From Rhodanobacter_A agri (lineage in GTDB: Bacteria; Pseudomonadota; Gammaproteobacteria; Xanthomonadales; Rhodanobacteraceae), in the NCBI RefSeq assembly GCF_044904705.1, contig NZ_JADIKL010000004.1, positions 124,001 through 188,000 of the forward strand: 64,000 nucleotides of DNA. Direction: 5' to 3'. The stretch's first letter is position 1, and each line of letters opens with the position of its first letter. Shown in pieces: positions 22,987 through 32,604 of this stretch. The notes under the pieces are model-generated. The model was not told the origin of the DNA and made no database searches. It was given only the letters and a program-made list of their open reading frames with translations. The translations under genes and the position numbers were made by a program.

Positions 22987-25900
22987 TCAGGGTTCCACGA
23001 CGTTGATCGAGGTGAGCGGGATGGCGCCGATGCCGCGCACGGCCGGCCGGTACATATCCTCCACCAGCGGCGGCGGGACGGTGTACGTGCCTGGCGTGAC
23101 CGCGCGCACCAGGTAGAACACATGTGCCGCTTGCCCGCGTTGCAGCTTCAAGGCCGCATCGTAGCGATCGTCGCGGTATTCCTCGTGCACGATGTCGGCG
23201 GCGCCGGTGTGCTGGTCGAGGTTGATCCCGTCGACCACCACGCCCTGCCATTGCTGCGCGCCGCCCAGGTTGAGGTTCTCCACTTCCAACCCGCCGGGCA
23301 GCAGGTCGGTAACCATCGCGTCAGGCATGTCCATGCGCGCCTCGATGGTCAACTCGACGATCAGGCTGTCACCTTCCTTGAGCGTGTCGCCGGTCCACGG
23401 CTTGCCGTCCGTGCCGAAGTAGCTGCGGCGCACGTCGACCTGGCTGGCGTCGGCCGCGGGTGCTTTCGACGGGATGCCGGCGACATCGAACGTTGCGAAC
23501 ACGGTGGCCTTGCCGGCCGGCCGGATGGCGACGCCGCTGGCAAGCTCGGCAGGCGTCAGGTTGCGGGTCCACATGAACTTGTCCGCCGGCACCTGCTCGG
23601 CCTTGCCGCCGATATCCAGCGACGCGGCGAGCGGTGCGTTGCTTCCCGCATCGAACGCATGCGCCACGCGTGCGATGGCGACCTGCTCCTGTGTGCTGAG
23701 GTAGGACCACGACCAGTGGTAGTAGGGGATCTTCTCCTGAGTGGCGCGCACATCGACCGTGGCGTTGCGCGCCCAGTCGATGAGCTTGGCATCGTAGGCG
23801 GGCTTGTTCATGCCATAGCTGTGCGTGAGTGCCACCATCACGGCCAAGTCGCGCAGGTCCGAGCCGTAGTCGCCGACGTACCAGGGACGTTCTTTGTTCC
23901 AGGCGAACGCTTCGTCGATCGCCTTCTGCGCGCGCTCGTTGTCGCCCATCAGCTTCAGTGCGATGCCCAGGTGCACCAGCGGCAACGGCGCGACCAGTTT
24001 CTGGCGGTCGTTGTCGAAGATCGCGCGCAGCGTGCCCAGCGGCGCACGGTTGACGCGCGCCAGCACGAAGCCGGAATAGGCCTCGTCCGCGATGCGCATG
24101 TGGTCGTGGTGTTCGTAGCCGTAATACGGGTGGCCACCGGCGAGCAGGTCGTCGCTGAGGCGCTGCAGCGCCTTCTGCAGCACGTCCTGCGGCACCGCGA
24201 AACCGGCATCGCGCGCATCGAGCATGAAGTCGGTCACGTACGGCGTCATGAACGTTTCGATCGGGCTGCTGCCACCCCAGAAACTGAAGTGCCCGTTGCT
24301 GGCCTGGAACGACGCGATGCGGGCGAGGGCGCTTTCCACCGCCTCCCGGCGCTGCACATCGCCCAGGCCCATCACGCCGAGCGCCTTGGCCGTCTTGTCA
24401 TCCATGTACAGCGCTGCGTAGCCCTTGCTGGTGGTCTGCTCGATGCAGCCGTAGGGATAGTCCAGCAGATGGCGCAGGGCGCTGTTGTAAGGCAGCGGCG
24501 GCAGCGTGCTGAGGGTGAGCTGGGTGCGCACCGTCGCCGGGATCAGACCGGCCAGCGAGCCGTCCAGGCGCGCGGGCTTGCCGTCCTCGATGGCCATGGG
24601 CGTGGTGCGGACCTGTTCCGGCCAGGCTGGGCGCACGGCGAACTCGAAGTGCCGGTCGACCTGGTAGTCGTTGAGCTTGGCATGGATGTCGAGCGTCGCC
24701 ACACCCGCGCCGCCCTTGGCGGTCACCGGCATCAGCAGCGTCGTGCTGGCGCCATCCTTCAGCGGTACGTCGCGGGTGGCGTTGTCCACCTTGATCAGGT
24801 CGCTTGCTTTCACGCTGACCTTGGCCACGCCGTCTTTGCCGGACAGGTTCTTCACGTCCATGCTGATTTCCGCCTTGTCGCCGGCGGCCATCACGCGTGG
24901 CGTGCTGGGTTCGACCACCAGCGGCGCACGCACCGTCACGTTGCCGTCGGCGTTGCCGAAGCGTCGGTCGGTGTAGGCCAGCGCGGCGAGACGCAGGCTG
25001 CCGTTGAAGTCCGGTACCTGGACGTGCAGCGTGGCCTTGCCGTGGGCATCGAAGGCGACCGGGCCGGCGAACAGATCCACGATCCGCACCTTCGGATTCA
25101 GGCGGGCCGCATGCGGCAGGCCCTTGCCGCCCATGTCGCCGCCGTAGCGCAGCTTGGCGGTGGCGCCGTCCATCGCTTCGATCACGCGGCTGTACAGATC
25201 GTAGGCGTCGACACCGAGCGCGCGCTTGGCGAACATCCAGGCCCATGCATCCGGCACCGGGTAGTTGGTGATGTTGAGCACACCCTGGTCGACCGCCGAA
25301 AGCGTGACATAAGCGTGCTGCCCGGCGAGGCCTTGCGCCTGCGCCGTGACCTCAAGCGGATTGCCAGGGCGCATCATCGCCGGCGCTTCGAGCTTGAGCG
25401 GAATGCGCCGGTCATTGCGATCCATCGTGACGTGCTCGACGCCCATCGCGCGCGCCGGTGTGGTGTGCTCGGTGGCTTTGCCGCCGCGGAATACCAGCGC
25501 AACGACATAAACGTTGTGGCGCTCCCAGTCCTTGGTGACCGGGATATCGAACGTGGCTCCGGCGGTGGCGTTGATGTCGCGCGTGTACAGCAGGTGGTCC
25601 GACTCCACCAGCAGCACACCGGGGCCGTCGTGCGGCGGCGTGACAGTGACTTTCATAGTGTCGCCGGCGCGGTAGCGCGCCTTGTCCAGGGCCAGCTTCA
25701 CCTTGTCCGGCCGTGCCTCTTTGCCGATGTTCTCGTCGTCCCAGCTGTAGCCGGCGAAGAACGGATAGACCGTGGTCAGCCGGGTGGCCGGGTCGTAGAC
25801 CTCCAGCCGATAGCCGCCCCATTCCACCGGGAAATCGACCTGCGCGCGCTGGCCTGCGGCGACATCGACGTCCTTTTCTTCGATCTCCTGCAGTTGCACG

Positions 25901-27975
25901 TTGGCGTTGGACTTCCAGTCGTCTCCGTGCTCGTACAGCCAGTAGAAATCGCGGATCTCGCGCTGCAGCCGGACTTTCAGGTGCGAACCCGCCACCAGCT
26001 TGCCGTCCGCATTCGCGCGCAGGATCTCGAAGGACGCCCGGCCCTCACTTTCCGCGCCCTGGGTCGGATCGAACAACGGGCGTACGCCTACCAGCTCGGC
26101 AGTCGGCCAGTACACCCGGTTGAGGATGCGGGTGACCGCGCGACCGCCGGTTTCGAACACACTGCCCGACAGCGTCACGGTCAGTGGTGCCACGGGCTTC
26201 ACATCGTCGGGCAGGGCGATGTCCTGTTCGAGATGGCCCTTCGCATCGAGCTTGGCGTCCACCACATCGTTGGCGCTCTTGGGCAGGTCGACCAGCGGAT
26301 TGCCGAAGAAGGTATCGGGCAGGTTCGCCAGCGGATGCACCTCGGGCTTCACCAGCAACTTGGCGGTGAAGCGATTGCTGTCGGCAGGGGCGCCGTAGAG
26401 GTAGCTGGAGTTCACCACCAGTTGGAGCGGCTCGCTGGGGGCCAGCCGTGCCTGCGGGCTGGACAGGTCCACCTTCAGGCGCTCGGGCAGGAATTCCTCG
26501 ACATGAAAGGGAAACGCCTGCACGGCCTCTTTGCTGCCCGGGTCCAGCCGGAATTCGAGCTGCCAGAGACCGGTGGGCGCGTCTTCGGGAATGACCTGGC
26601 TGAGCTCGAAGTAATTGAGGTCGTGGGGATCCAGCCGGGTGTCGACCAGGCTGCGTCCATCCGGTTGCTTGAGCCGTACGAACAGCGCCTGCGGCTTCAT
26701 CGGGTTGCCGTCGTAGTCCCGCAGCAGGGCCGATGCGCGCAGCGTCTCGCCGGGACGGTACAGGTCGCGTCCGGACCAGGCGAACACTTCAAACGGCCGC
26801 TGGGGACGGCCGGTGATATCGAAATTGGAGACGTCCAGCGCGGGACGGTTGAACGGCAACACCGAGACGTCCTTGCCGTGCCGGGCGATCAGCACGTCCG
26901 ACGGATCCACCTTGTACGCGATCAGGGCGTTGCCATCGCCGTCGGTGGTGGCTTTCAGCTTGGCGCTGCCACTGGGATCGTCGATTTCCACGTCGACGCC
27001 GCTGATCGGCGAACCATCCTCCAGGGATGCGACGTGGAGCAGCGCATTGTTGCGGTAGACGCGAAGATGCAAGCCCAGGTCGCTGACGAAGAAGATGGCG
27101 GTGTCATAGCCGTTCGAGAACGTGCCGCCCTTCTTGAGCACCGCCATGTACACACCCGGCTGGGCAAGCTGCGGAATGTCCTGTACCGGAATGTAGGTGA
27201 TGGTGCGCGCGTTTTCGTCACCGCCCAAGGTGTAGTGGTTGGCGTAGACCGAGTCGCCCATGTCGGTGATCGGCCGGCGTACGCGGTCGCCGTGCTCGCA
27301 GCGGTCCCACGAGTTGATCTGGTGGTCGAGCTCGTAGTCGCCCCGGTGCTTGTTGGCGGGGTAGGCGCAGAACAGATCCGACAGCGCATCGTCGTGGACG
27401 CGGAAAAACTCGATGTCGGCGTCGTGCACGTTGACCGACACCAGCGGCAGGCCGCGCGAACCGCGTGCCGGCAGCACGCTGCCCGTCGAGGCGAAGCCCA
27501 CGGCGGCCTGCAGGTTGCCGGAATAGACGTCGCGCTTGATCTCATGTCCCAGCGTGCTCCCGTCGGCCGCCAGCAGGCCGGCGTGCAGGAGCACGGCGTA
27601 ATGCTGGTTCGGCGACACGAACGGGAAGCTCAGTGTCTTGCTGTCGTCCTGCAGGGACCAGCTGCCATTGACGACCTCGCCGTTCGGGCCGGTCACCGCG
27701 ATCTGCTGGTCGAAAGACTGCGCGGAAGCCAGGGCAGCGCTGAAATGCAGCGCTATGGCGGTACCCGAGCCGGTCGACTGCGGGCTGGCCGAGAGCAACG
27801 CAAAGGGTTGTGCTTTCGCGGAATGGATGGAAGCACTCGCGGCGGGCGCCCCCTGTAGCGCCGGCTTGCCCCCTTCCTGATGGTGCCCGCATGCGGCCAA
27901 CAGGCCGACCATGAGCAGCACACCGATCCCTCCCATGCCATTGCGTACGCAATGGCCGATCGACAGACGCGCCAT
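22987..27975 (-). CDS. yfhM: Bacterial alpha-2-macroglobulin lipoprotein
   Basis: A 1662-aa lipoprotein. It starts at ATG 27975 (AGGGAGG upstream) with signal MARLSIGHCVRNG... and lipobox LLAAC at Cys29. It has repeated macroglobulin beta-sandwich domains, a middle section VYKVDPSDVLIARHGKDVSVL, an alpha-2-macroglobulin segment near VPDFNGSLRLAALAYTDRRFG, and the thioester motif YGCIEQTTSKGYAALY near residue 1175 at the head of the helical complement-like (TED) domain. It closes with ENLNLGGAQQWQG and a C-terminal receptor-like domain. In E. coli YfhM traps attacking proteases in the periplasm and works with PBP1C to repair the wall. Intact CxEQ means the trap is probably active. Confidence 0.93.
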   Translation of the reverse strand: MARLSIGHCVRNGMGGIGVLLMVGLLAACGHHQEGGKPALQGAPAASASIHSAKAQPFALLSASPQSTGSGTAIALHFSAALASAQSFDQQIAVTGPNGEVVNGSWSLQDDSKTLSFPFVSPNQHYAVLLHAGLLAADGSTLGHEIKRDVYSGNLQAAVGFASTGSVLPARGSRGLPLVSVNVHDADIEFFRVHDDALSDLFCAYPANKHRGDYELDHQINSWDRCEHGDRVRRPITDMGDSVYANHYTLGGDENARTITYIPVQDIPQLAQPGVYMAVLKKGGTFSNGYDTAIFFVSDLGLHLRVYRNNALLHVASLEDGSPISGVDVEIDDPSGSAKLKATTDGDGNALIAYKVDPSDVLIARHGKDVSVLPFNRPALDVSNFDITGRPQRPFEVFAWSGRDLYRPGETLRASALLRDYDGNPMKPQALFVRLKQPDGRSLVDTRLDPHDLNYFELSQVIPEDAPTGLWQLEFRLDPGSKEAVQAFPFHVEEFLPERLKVDLSSPQARLAPSEPLQLVVNSSYLYGAPADSNRFTAKLLVKPEVHPLANLPDTFFGNPLVDLPKSANDVVDAKLDAKGHLEQDIALPDDVKPVAPLTVTLSGSVFETGGRAVTRILNRVYWPTAELVGVRPLFDPTQGAESEGRASFEILRANADGKLVAGSHLKVRLQREIRDFYWLYEHGDDWKSNANVQLQEIEEKDVDVAAGQRAQVDFPVEWGGYRLEVYDPATRLTTVYPFFAGYSWDDENIGKEARPDKVKLALDKARYRAGDTMKVTVTPPHDGPGVLLVESDHLLYTRDINATAGATFDIPVTKDWERHNVYVVALVFRGGKATEHTTPARAMGVEHVTMDRNDRRIPLKLEAPAMMRPGNPLEVTAQAQGLAGQHAYVTLSAVDQGVLNITNYPVPDAWAWMFAKRALGVDAYDLYSRVIEAMDGATAKLRYGGDMGGKGLPHAARLNPKVRIVDLFAGPVAFDAHGKATLHVQVPDFNGSLRLAALAYTDRRFGNADGNVTVRAPLVVEPSTPRVMAAGDKAEISMDVKNLSGKDGVAKVSVKASDLIKVDNATRDVPLKDGASTTLLMPVTAKGGAGVATLDIHAKLNDYQVDRHFEFAVRPAWPEQVRTTPMAIEDGKPARLDGSLAGLIPATVRTQLTLSTLPPLPYNSALRHLLDYPYGCIEQTTSKGYAALYMDDKTAKALGVMGLGDVQRREAVESALARIASFQASNGHFSFWGGSSPIETFMTPYVTDFMLDARDAGFAVPQDVLQKALQRLSDDLLAGGHPYYGYEHHDHMRIADEAYSGFVLARVNRAPLGTLRAIFDNDRQKLVAPLPLVHLGIALKLMGDNERAQKAIDEAFAWNKERPWYVGDYGSDLRDLAVMVALTHSYGMNKPAYDAKLIDWARNATVDVRATQEKIPYYHWSWSYLSTQEQVAIARVAHAFDAGSNAPLAASLDIGGKAEQVPADKFMWTRNLTPAELASGVAIRPAGKATVFATFDVAGIPSKAPAADASQVDVRRSYFGTDGKPWTGDTLKEGDSLIVELTIEARMDMPDAMVTDLLPGGLEVENLNLGGAQQWQGVVVDGINLDQHTGAADIVHEEYRDDRYDAALKLQRGQAAHVFYLVRAVTPGTYTVPPPLVEDMYRPAVRGIGAIPLTSINVVEP

Positions 27976-28067
27976 AGAACCCTCCCTGAGTCTAGGCAGG
28001 AGTGTCGCATGCATTTATGGCGGCGCGAGGGCCGGGGCGTGGCGGCCCGATTCCGGCGCGCATAAAG

Positions 28068-28120
28068 CCTGCCCAAAGCCTCCTGGCTCAGGCCATGAGG
28101 GAGGCGGTGGGCAGGTTTTT
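28068..28120. terminator. Likely bidirectional terminator
   Basis: CCTGCCCA (28068-28075) and TGGGCAGG (28108-28115) pair, with inner GCCTCC/GGAGGC, and TTTTT follows on the plus strand; on the minus strand the stem is followed by CTTTATG. It lies between the chemoreceptor gene and the macroglobulin gene, both minus, so it probably ends the chemoreceptor transcript. Confidence 0.6.
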
Positions 28121-28158
28121 GGGTGAGCGACCGCTATGTCGATGCGGTAGCTACTGGC

Positions 28159-29760
28159 TCAGGCGGCCTCCGCAACCGCCTCGTCTTCGGCCACTTTGAA
28201 AAAGGCCACGCTCCGCACCAGCGACCCGGCACGCAACTGCACGGCCTCGGCTGCGGCGGCAGCTTCTTCTACCAGGGCCGCGTTGCTCTGCGTGACCTCG
28301 TCCATCTGGCCCATGGCGCGGTTGACTTGCCGGATGCCGGCCGCCTGCTCCTGACTCTGCAGGGCAATCGAGCCGATGGTGTCGACGACCTTGTCAACGC
28401 TCCCGAGCAGCTTGCCGACCATCGCCTCGGCGTGGCCGATCCTCTGTGTGCTGCCGTTGATGATGGATACCGACTCCTCGATCAATGCCCGGATCTGGTC
28501 GGATGCGGCGCGCGAGCTGCGTGCCAAGGACTGGACCTCGGATGCCACCACGCTGAATCCCTTGCCGGCCTCGCCCGCGTGGGCTGCTTCGACCGCTGCG
28601 TTGAGTGCCAGTATGTGGGTCTGCGTTGCGATCCGCGCCATGGTCTCGGTGATGTCGTTGATTCGGTCGGAGACATCCTGGACGCGACCCATCGCTTCGA
28701 CCGCTTCACCCATGGCGATGCCGCTCTCGCGGGCAACGGCGGAAGCGCCGGCGGCCAGCTGGGCGGCTTGCTGCGCGCGCATGGCGTTCGCGTTGACGCT
28801 TTCGGTGAACTCCTGCATCGACGCCGTGGTTTCCTCCAACGCCGCGGCCTGTTCGCTGGTGCGCGCTGAAAGGTCCTGGTTGCCGCTGGCGATCTGGCGC
28901 GTGGAGGAGGAGATCTCGTGGGAGCCGTTGCGGATCGTGCCGACGACCTGGAGCAAGCGGCGGTTCATGCGGTCCAGGGCGGCCAGCAACTGGCCGGTCT
29001 CGTCCCGGCTGGCGGCCTCGATGTACGTGCGCAGATCGCCATCGGCCACGGCCTCGGCCACCCTTACCGCCCGATGGATCGGCATGGTGATGCTGTATGC
29101 CAGCAGCCAGATCAGCAGCGTGCATGCAATCAGCGCGCAAAGCACAACCGCCGCCAGCAGGTGCCAGGCGCCGCGGTAGGCATTCTCGCTCTCCGCGTCG
29201 ATGCTGCGGCCCGCGGCGGCGGCCCGGCCCTTCATGCCCGCCACCAGGGCGTCGATGGCGTCGGTCGGCGGGCGATCCATGCCTGCGACCGATGCGTCTA
29301 CCGCGTGCACGCTTTCCGGCTTGCTGCCGTCGTACTTCAGCAGTGCATCGTCGTAGCGCTTCTGCAGTTCGGCGTGGGTGGACAGCGCGGCGTCGACGCC
29401 GCGAGTGTCCAGCCCGAGCGCAGCCATCTGCTGCTTGAGGGAGGCGAGATCCTGATCCACCGCATGGCTGCGGTCGATGAACTCGTCGTGGTACTTCTTG
29501 AACGCCGCGGGGGCCGCGCCACGCAGCAAGGTGTCCTTCCAGTTTTGCACCTGCTTCTTGAAGTCGACCTGGGCCACGCGCGCGGTATCCACGGCGGCGG
29601 CGAAAGCGGCGGCGGTGCGGGTGGTGCGGATCTGCAGTTCGTGGGTGCGTTTCAGGCCCTGCCAGCCGCCAAAGCCGATCGCGGCCGTGGCCAGCAGCAT
29701 GATGAAGCCGAGCAGGCCGAGTCGCAGGGCGATGCGCAAATCACGTAACCGGAACGTCAT
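28159..29760 (-). CDS. Methyl-accepting chemotaxis protein
   Basis: A 533-aa chemoreceptor. The first membrane helix is in LRLGLLGFIMLLATAAIGFGG, followed by a periplasmic four-helix-bundle type region with no recognisable PAS or Cache motif. The second membrane helix is HLLAAVVLCALIACTLLIWLL, then HAMP, and the signalling domain with its tip ETMARIATQTHILALNAAVEAAHAGEAGKGFSVVA. It ends VAEDEAVAEAA and lacks a CheB/CheR NWETF-type pentapeptide. It signals to CheA/CheW; ligand unknown. The start at 29760 is supported by a FliA-type promoter only about 24 nt further upstream; the frame is open to 29805. It is a single-gene unit. Confidence 0.93.
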   Translation of the reverse strand: MTFRLRDLRIALRLGLLGFIMLLATAAIGFGGWQGLKRTHELQIRTTRTAAAFAAAVDTARVAQVDFKKQVQNWKDTLLRGAAPAAFKKYHDEFIDRSHAVDQDLASLKQQMAALGLDTRGVDAALSTHAELQKRYDDALLKYDGSKPESVHAVDASVAGMDRPPTDAIDALVAGMKGRAAAAGRSIDAESENAYRGAWHLLAAVVLCALIACTLLIWLLAYSITMPIHRAVRVAEAVADGDLRTYIEAASRDETGQLLAALDRMNRRLLQVVGTIRNGSHEISSSTRQIASGNQDLSARTSEQAAALEETTASMQEFTESVNANAMRAQQAAQLAAGASAVARESGIAMGEAVEAMGRVQDVSDRINDITETMARIATQTHILALNAAVEAAHAGEAGKGFSVVASEVQSLARSSRAASDQIRALIEESVSIINGSTQRIGHAEAMVGKLLGSVDKVVDTIGSIALQSQEQAAGIRQVNRAMGQMDEVTQSNAALVEEAAAAAEAVQLRAGSLVRSVAFFKVAEDEAVAEAA

Positions 29761-29790
29761 GGGTATACCGAGGCTGGATGGAATGCCTGG

Positions 29791-29818
29791 ATATCGGCAT
29801 CCCATGGCAACGGCTTGA
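29791..29818 (-). promoter_or_regulatory. FliA (sigma-28)-type promoter of the chemoreceptor gene
   Basis: Read on the minus strand: TCAAG (29818-29814), 15 nt, then GCCGATAT (29798-29791), matching the sigma-28 -10 GCCGATAA in seven of eight positions. Expected start near 29784 gives a leader of about 24 nt to ATG 29760. The -35 is partial. Confidence 0.55.
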
Positions 29819-29857
29819 ACCCTGTTCCGATGAAGGAGTGGCCCGGTGCTGCCTGGG

Positions 29858-31090
29858 TCAGTACAGCACCCGGGTGCGCAAGGTCCCCGGAATGGCTATC
29901 AGCTTGTCCTTCAAGGCATTGGCCTGTGCCTCGTCGGCCGCCACGTCGATCACTACGTAGCCCACTTCCGCGTCGGTCTGCAGGAACTGTGCGTCGATGT
30001 TGATGTTGCCCGCGGAGAACAGTTCGTTGATGCGCGACAACACGCCGGGCACGTTCTTGTGGATGTGCAGCAGGCGGCGGCTGCGCGGATGCTCGGGCAG
30101 CGATACCTCGGGGAAGTTCACCGCCGACAAGGTGGAGCCGTTGTCGCTGTAGCGCACCAGCTTGCTGGCCACTTCGATGCCGATGTTGTCCTGCGCTTCC
30201 AGCGTGCTGCCGCCGATGTGCGGGGTGAGGATCACGTTGTCCAGGCCCACCAGCGGCGACACGAACGGATCGTCGTTGCCCTTGGGTTCGACCGGGAACA
30301 CGTCCACCGCGGCACCTGCCAGCTGGCCTTCGCGCAGCGCCGCCGCCAGCGCATCGATGTCGACCACGCTGCCGCGCGAGGCATTGATCAGCACCGCGCC
30401 GCGGCGCATCGCGGCGATTTCCGGTGCGCCGAACATCAACTTGGTGGCCGGCGTTTCCGGCACGTGCAAGGTCACCACGTCGGCGCGTTGCAGCAGGTCG
30501 TGGAGGCCGGCCGCGGCCTGGGCGTTGCCCAGCGACAGCTTGGTTTCCACGTCGTGGAAGATCACCCGCATGCCCAGGCCCTCGGCCAGCACGCCGACCT
30601 GGGTGCCGATGTGGCCGTAGCCGATCACGCCGAGCACCTTGCCGCGGGCCTCGTAACTGCCCGCGGCGGACTTGCTCCAGCCGCCGCGGTGGCATTGTGC
30701 GTTCCGCTGCGGGATGCCGCGCAGCAGCATGATCGCCTCGGCGATCACCAGCTCGGCCACGCTGCGGGTGTTGGAGTAGGGCGCGTTGAACACCGGGATG
30801 CCCAGCCGCTCGGCCTCGGGCAGGTCGACCTGGTTGGTGCCGATGCAGAAACAGCCCGCCGCGATCAGCCGCTTGGCGTGGCGCAGCGCCTCGGCGCTGA
30901 GCTGGGTGCGCGAGCGCAGGCCCACGATATGGGCGTCGGCAATGCGTTCCAGCAACTGCGCCTCGGGCAGCGACTTCTCGTGGTATTCGATATTGCTGTA
31001 GCCGGCGCGCTCGAAGACCTCCACCGCGGTACGACTCACGCCCTCCAGCAGCAGTACCTTGATGTCTTGCCGTGGGTACGAGGTCTTCAT
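29858..31090 (-). CDS. serA: D-3-phosphoglycerate dehydrogenase
   Basis: A 410-aa enzyme oxidising 3-phosphoglycerate with NAD in the first step of serine synthesis; family members also reduce 2-oxoglutarate to D-2-hydroxyglutarate. It starts MKTSYPRQDIKVLLLEGVS (ATG 31090; the longer frame to 31171 lacks support). The NAD-binding motif is GVIGYGHIGTQVG; catalytic-site segments are LINASRGSVVD and LTPHIGGSTLEAQ; a C-terminal ACT domain (about 335-410) probably gives serine feedback. Length and layout match E. coli SerA (410 aa). It is divergent from the FAD dehydrogenase at 31198, with 107 bp between. Confidence 0.96.
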   Translation of the reverse strand: MKTSYPRQDIKVLLLEGVSRTAVEVFERAGYSNIEYHEKSLPEAQLLERIADAHIVGLRSRTQLSAEALRHAKRLIAAGCFCIGTNQVDLPEAERLGIPVFNAPYSNTRSVAELVIAEAIMLLRGIPQRNAQCHRGGWSKSAAGSYEARGKVLGVIGYGHIGTQVGVLAEGLGMRVIFHDVETKLSLGNAQAAAGLHDLLQRADVVTLHVPETPATKLMFGAPEIAAMRRGAVLINASRGSVVDIDALAAALREGQLAGAAVDVFPVEPKGNDDPFVSPLVGLDNVILTPHIGGSTLEAQDNIGIEVASKLVRYSDNGSTLSAVNFPEVSLPEHPRSRRLLHIHKNVPGVLSRINELFSAGNINIDAQFLQTDAEVGYVVIDVAADEAQANALKDKLIAIPGTLRTRVLY

Positions 31091-31197
31091 GGCGGCTCCG
31101 GCGCGGAATGAACTGCTACTATGCCAGAATTGCGGCAACGCAGCACGCTGTGTTTGGACGTCCGAACGCATCGCAAGACTGACCCACCGGAGAGCAC

Positions 31198-32586
31198 ATG
31201 AGCGCCGCCCTGGACGACCTCGCCCACCGCCTGCCCGGCCTGCGCCTGCTCACCGGGCAGGGCGACCTGGAGCACTACGGCCGCGACTGGACCCGCCGCT
31301 GGGCGCCGGCGCCGCTGGCGATCGCGCTGCCGGCCACGGTGGAGGAAGTGCAGAGCATCGTGTGCTGGGCCAACGAACACCATGTGGCCATCGTGCCTTC
31401 GGGCGGCCGCACCGGGCTTTCCGGCGGCGCAGTGGCGGCGCACGGTGAGCTGGTGCTCAGCCTGGAGCGGATGAACCGCGTGCTGGGCTTCGATGCCGCG
31501 GATCGCACGCTCACCGTGCAGCCGGGCATGCCGCTGGAAGCGGTGCACGGGGCGGCGCGCGAGCACGGCCTGGTCTACCCGGTGGATTTCGCCGCGCGCG
31601 GCTCCTGCTCCATCGGCGGCAATATCGCCACCAATGCCGGCGGCATCCGGGTGATCCGCTACGGCAACACCCGCGAATGGATCGCCGGACTCAAGGTGGT
31701 GGCCGGCAATGGCGAGCTGCTCGACCTCAACCGCGCGCTGGTGAAGAACTCCAGCGGCTACGACTTCCGCCAGCTGATGATCGGCTCGGAAGGCACCCTG
31801 GGCATCGTGGTGGAAGCCACGCTCAGGCTCACCGACCCGCCGCCGCCGGCGCAGACCATGCTGCTGGCGTTGCCGGGCATGGATGCAGTGCTGGCGGTGT
31901 TCGGCCTGTTCCGCGCGAAGCTGGCGTTGCAGGCTTTCGAATTTTTCACCGATGTGGCGTTGAAGCATGTGCTCGCGCATGGTGCGCAGCGCGCGCTGGA
32001 CGGCGAGCATCCGTATTACGTGGTCACCGAGTTCGATGCGCCGGACGAAGCCGCGCAGGATGCCGCGCTGGCGGTGCTGAGCGAAGGCATGGAGCAGGGC
32101 TGGATCGTCGACGGCACGATCGCGCAGAGCGAAGCCCAGGCCGCCGCGCTGTGGCGGTTGCGCGAGGGCATCACCGAAAGCCTGGCGCCGCACAAGCCGT
32201 ACAAGAACGACGTGTCGGTGCGCATCGGCGCCGTGCCGGCTTTCCTGCATGCGATGCAGGCACTGCTGGCGCGCGAGTACCCGCAGTTCGAAGTGGTGTG
32301 GTTCGGCCACATTGGCGATGGCAACCTGCACATCAATGTGCTCAAACCTGTCGGCATGGCCGACGCGGACTTCATCGCGCAGTGCGAACATGTGACAAAA
32401 CTGCTGGCCGCCACGCTGAAGGAACATGGCGGCAGCATCTCCGCCGAGCACGGCATCGGCCTGGTCAAGCGGCCTTACCTCGACAGCACGCGCGGCGCGG
32501 CCGAGATCGCGCTGATGCGCGGCGTGCGCCAGGTGTTCGACCCCAACGGCATCCTCAACCCCGGCAAGCTGTTCGAGCCGGCCTGA
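31198..32586 (+). CDS. FAD-linked D-2-hydroxyglutarate dehydrogenase-type oxidase
   Basis: A 462-aa flavoprotein of the GlcD/D2HGDH (VAO) family. The FAD-binding part has IVPSGGRTGLSGGAV, ARGSCSIGGNIATNAGG and MIGSEGTLGIVVEA; the C-terminal cap has FGHIGDGNLHINV and SAEHGIGLVKR, whose His residues bind metal and substrate in D2HGDH. It starts at ATG 31198 with GGAGAG upstream. It is divergent from serA. In pseudomonads the corresponding enzyme removes D-2-hydroxyglutarate made by SerA and drives the unfavourable serA reaction; the same role is the best guess. D-lactate or glycolate dehydrogenase is the alternative, but no GlcE/GlcF partner is present. Confidence 0.88.
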   Translation: MSAALDDLAHRLPGLRLLTGQGDLEHYGRDWTRRWAPAPLAIALPATVEEVQSIVCWANEHHVAIVPSGGRTGLSGGAVAAHGELVLSLERMNRVLGFDAADRTLTVQPGMPLEAVHGAAREHGLVYPVDFAARGSCSIGGNIATNAGGIRVIRYGNTREWIAGLKVVAGNGELLDLNRALVKNSSGYDFRQLMIGSEGTLGIVVEATLRLTDPPPPAQTMLLALPGMDAVLAVFGLFRAKLALQAFEFFTDVALKHVLAHGAQRALDGEHPYYVVTEFDAPDEAAQDAALAVLSEGMEQGWIVDGTIAQSEAQAAALWRLREGITESLAPHKPYKNDVSVRIGAVPAFLHAMQALLAREYPQFEVVWFGHIGDGNLHINVLKPVGMADADFIAQCEHVTKLLAATLKEHGGSISAEHGIGLVKRPYLDSTRGAAEIALMRGVRQVFDPNGILNPGKLFEPA

Positions 32587-32604
32587 GCCGGCGTCGCCGG
32601 CGAT

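Noticed and set aside
22744..27858. 1704-codon open frame on the plus strand
   Set aside because: It is antisense to the macroglobulin lipoprotein and PBP1C, whose domains are clear; composition (Arg/His/Val-rich, no domain) is that of a GC-rich shadow.
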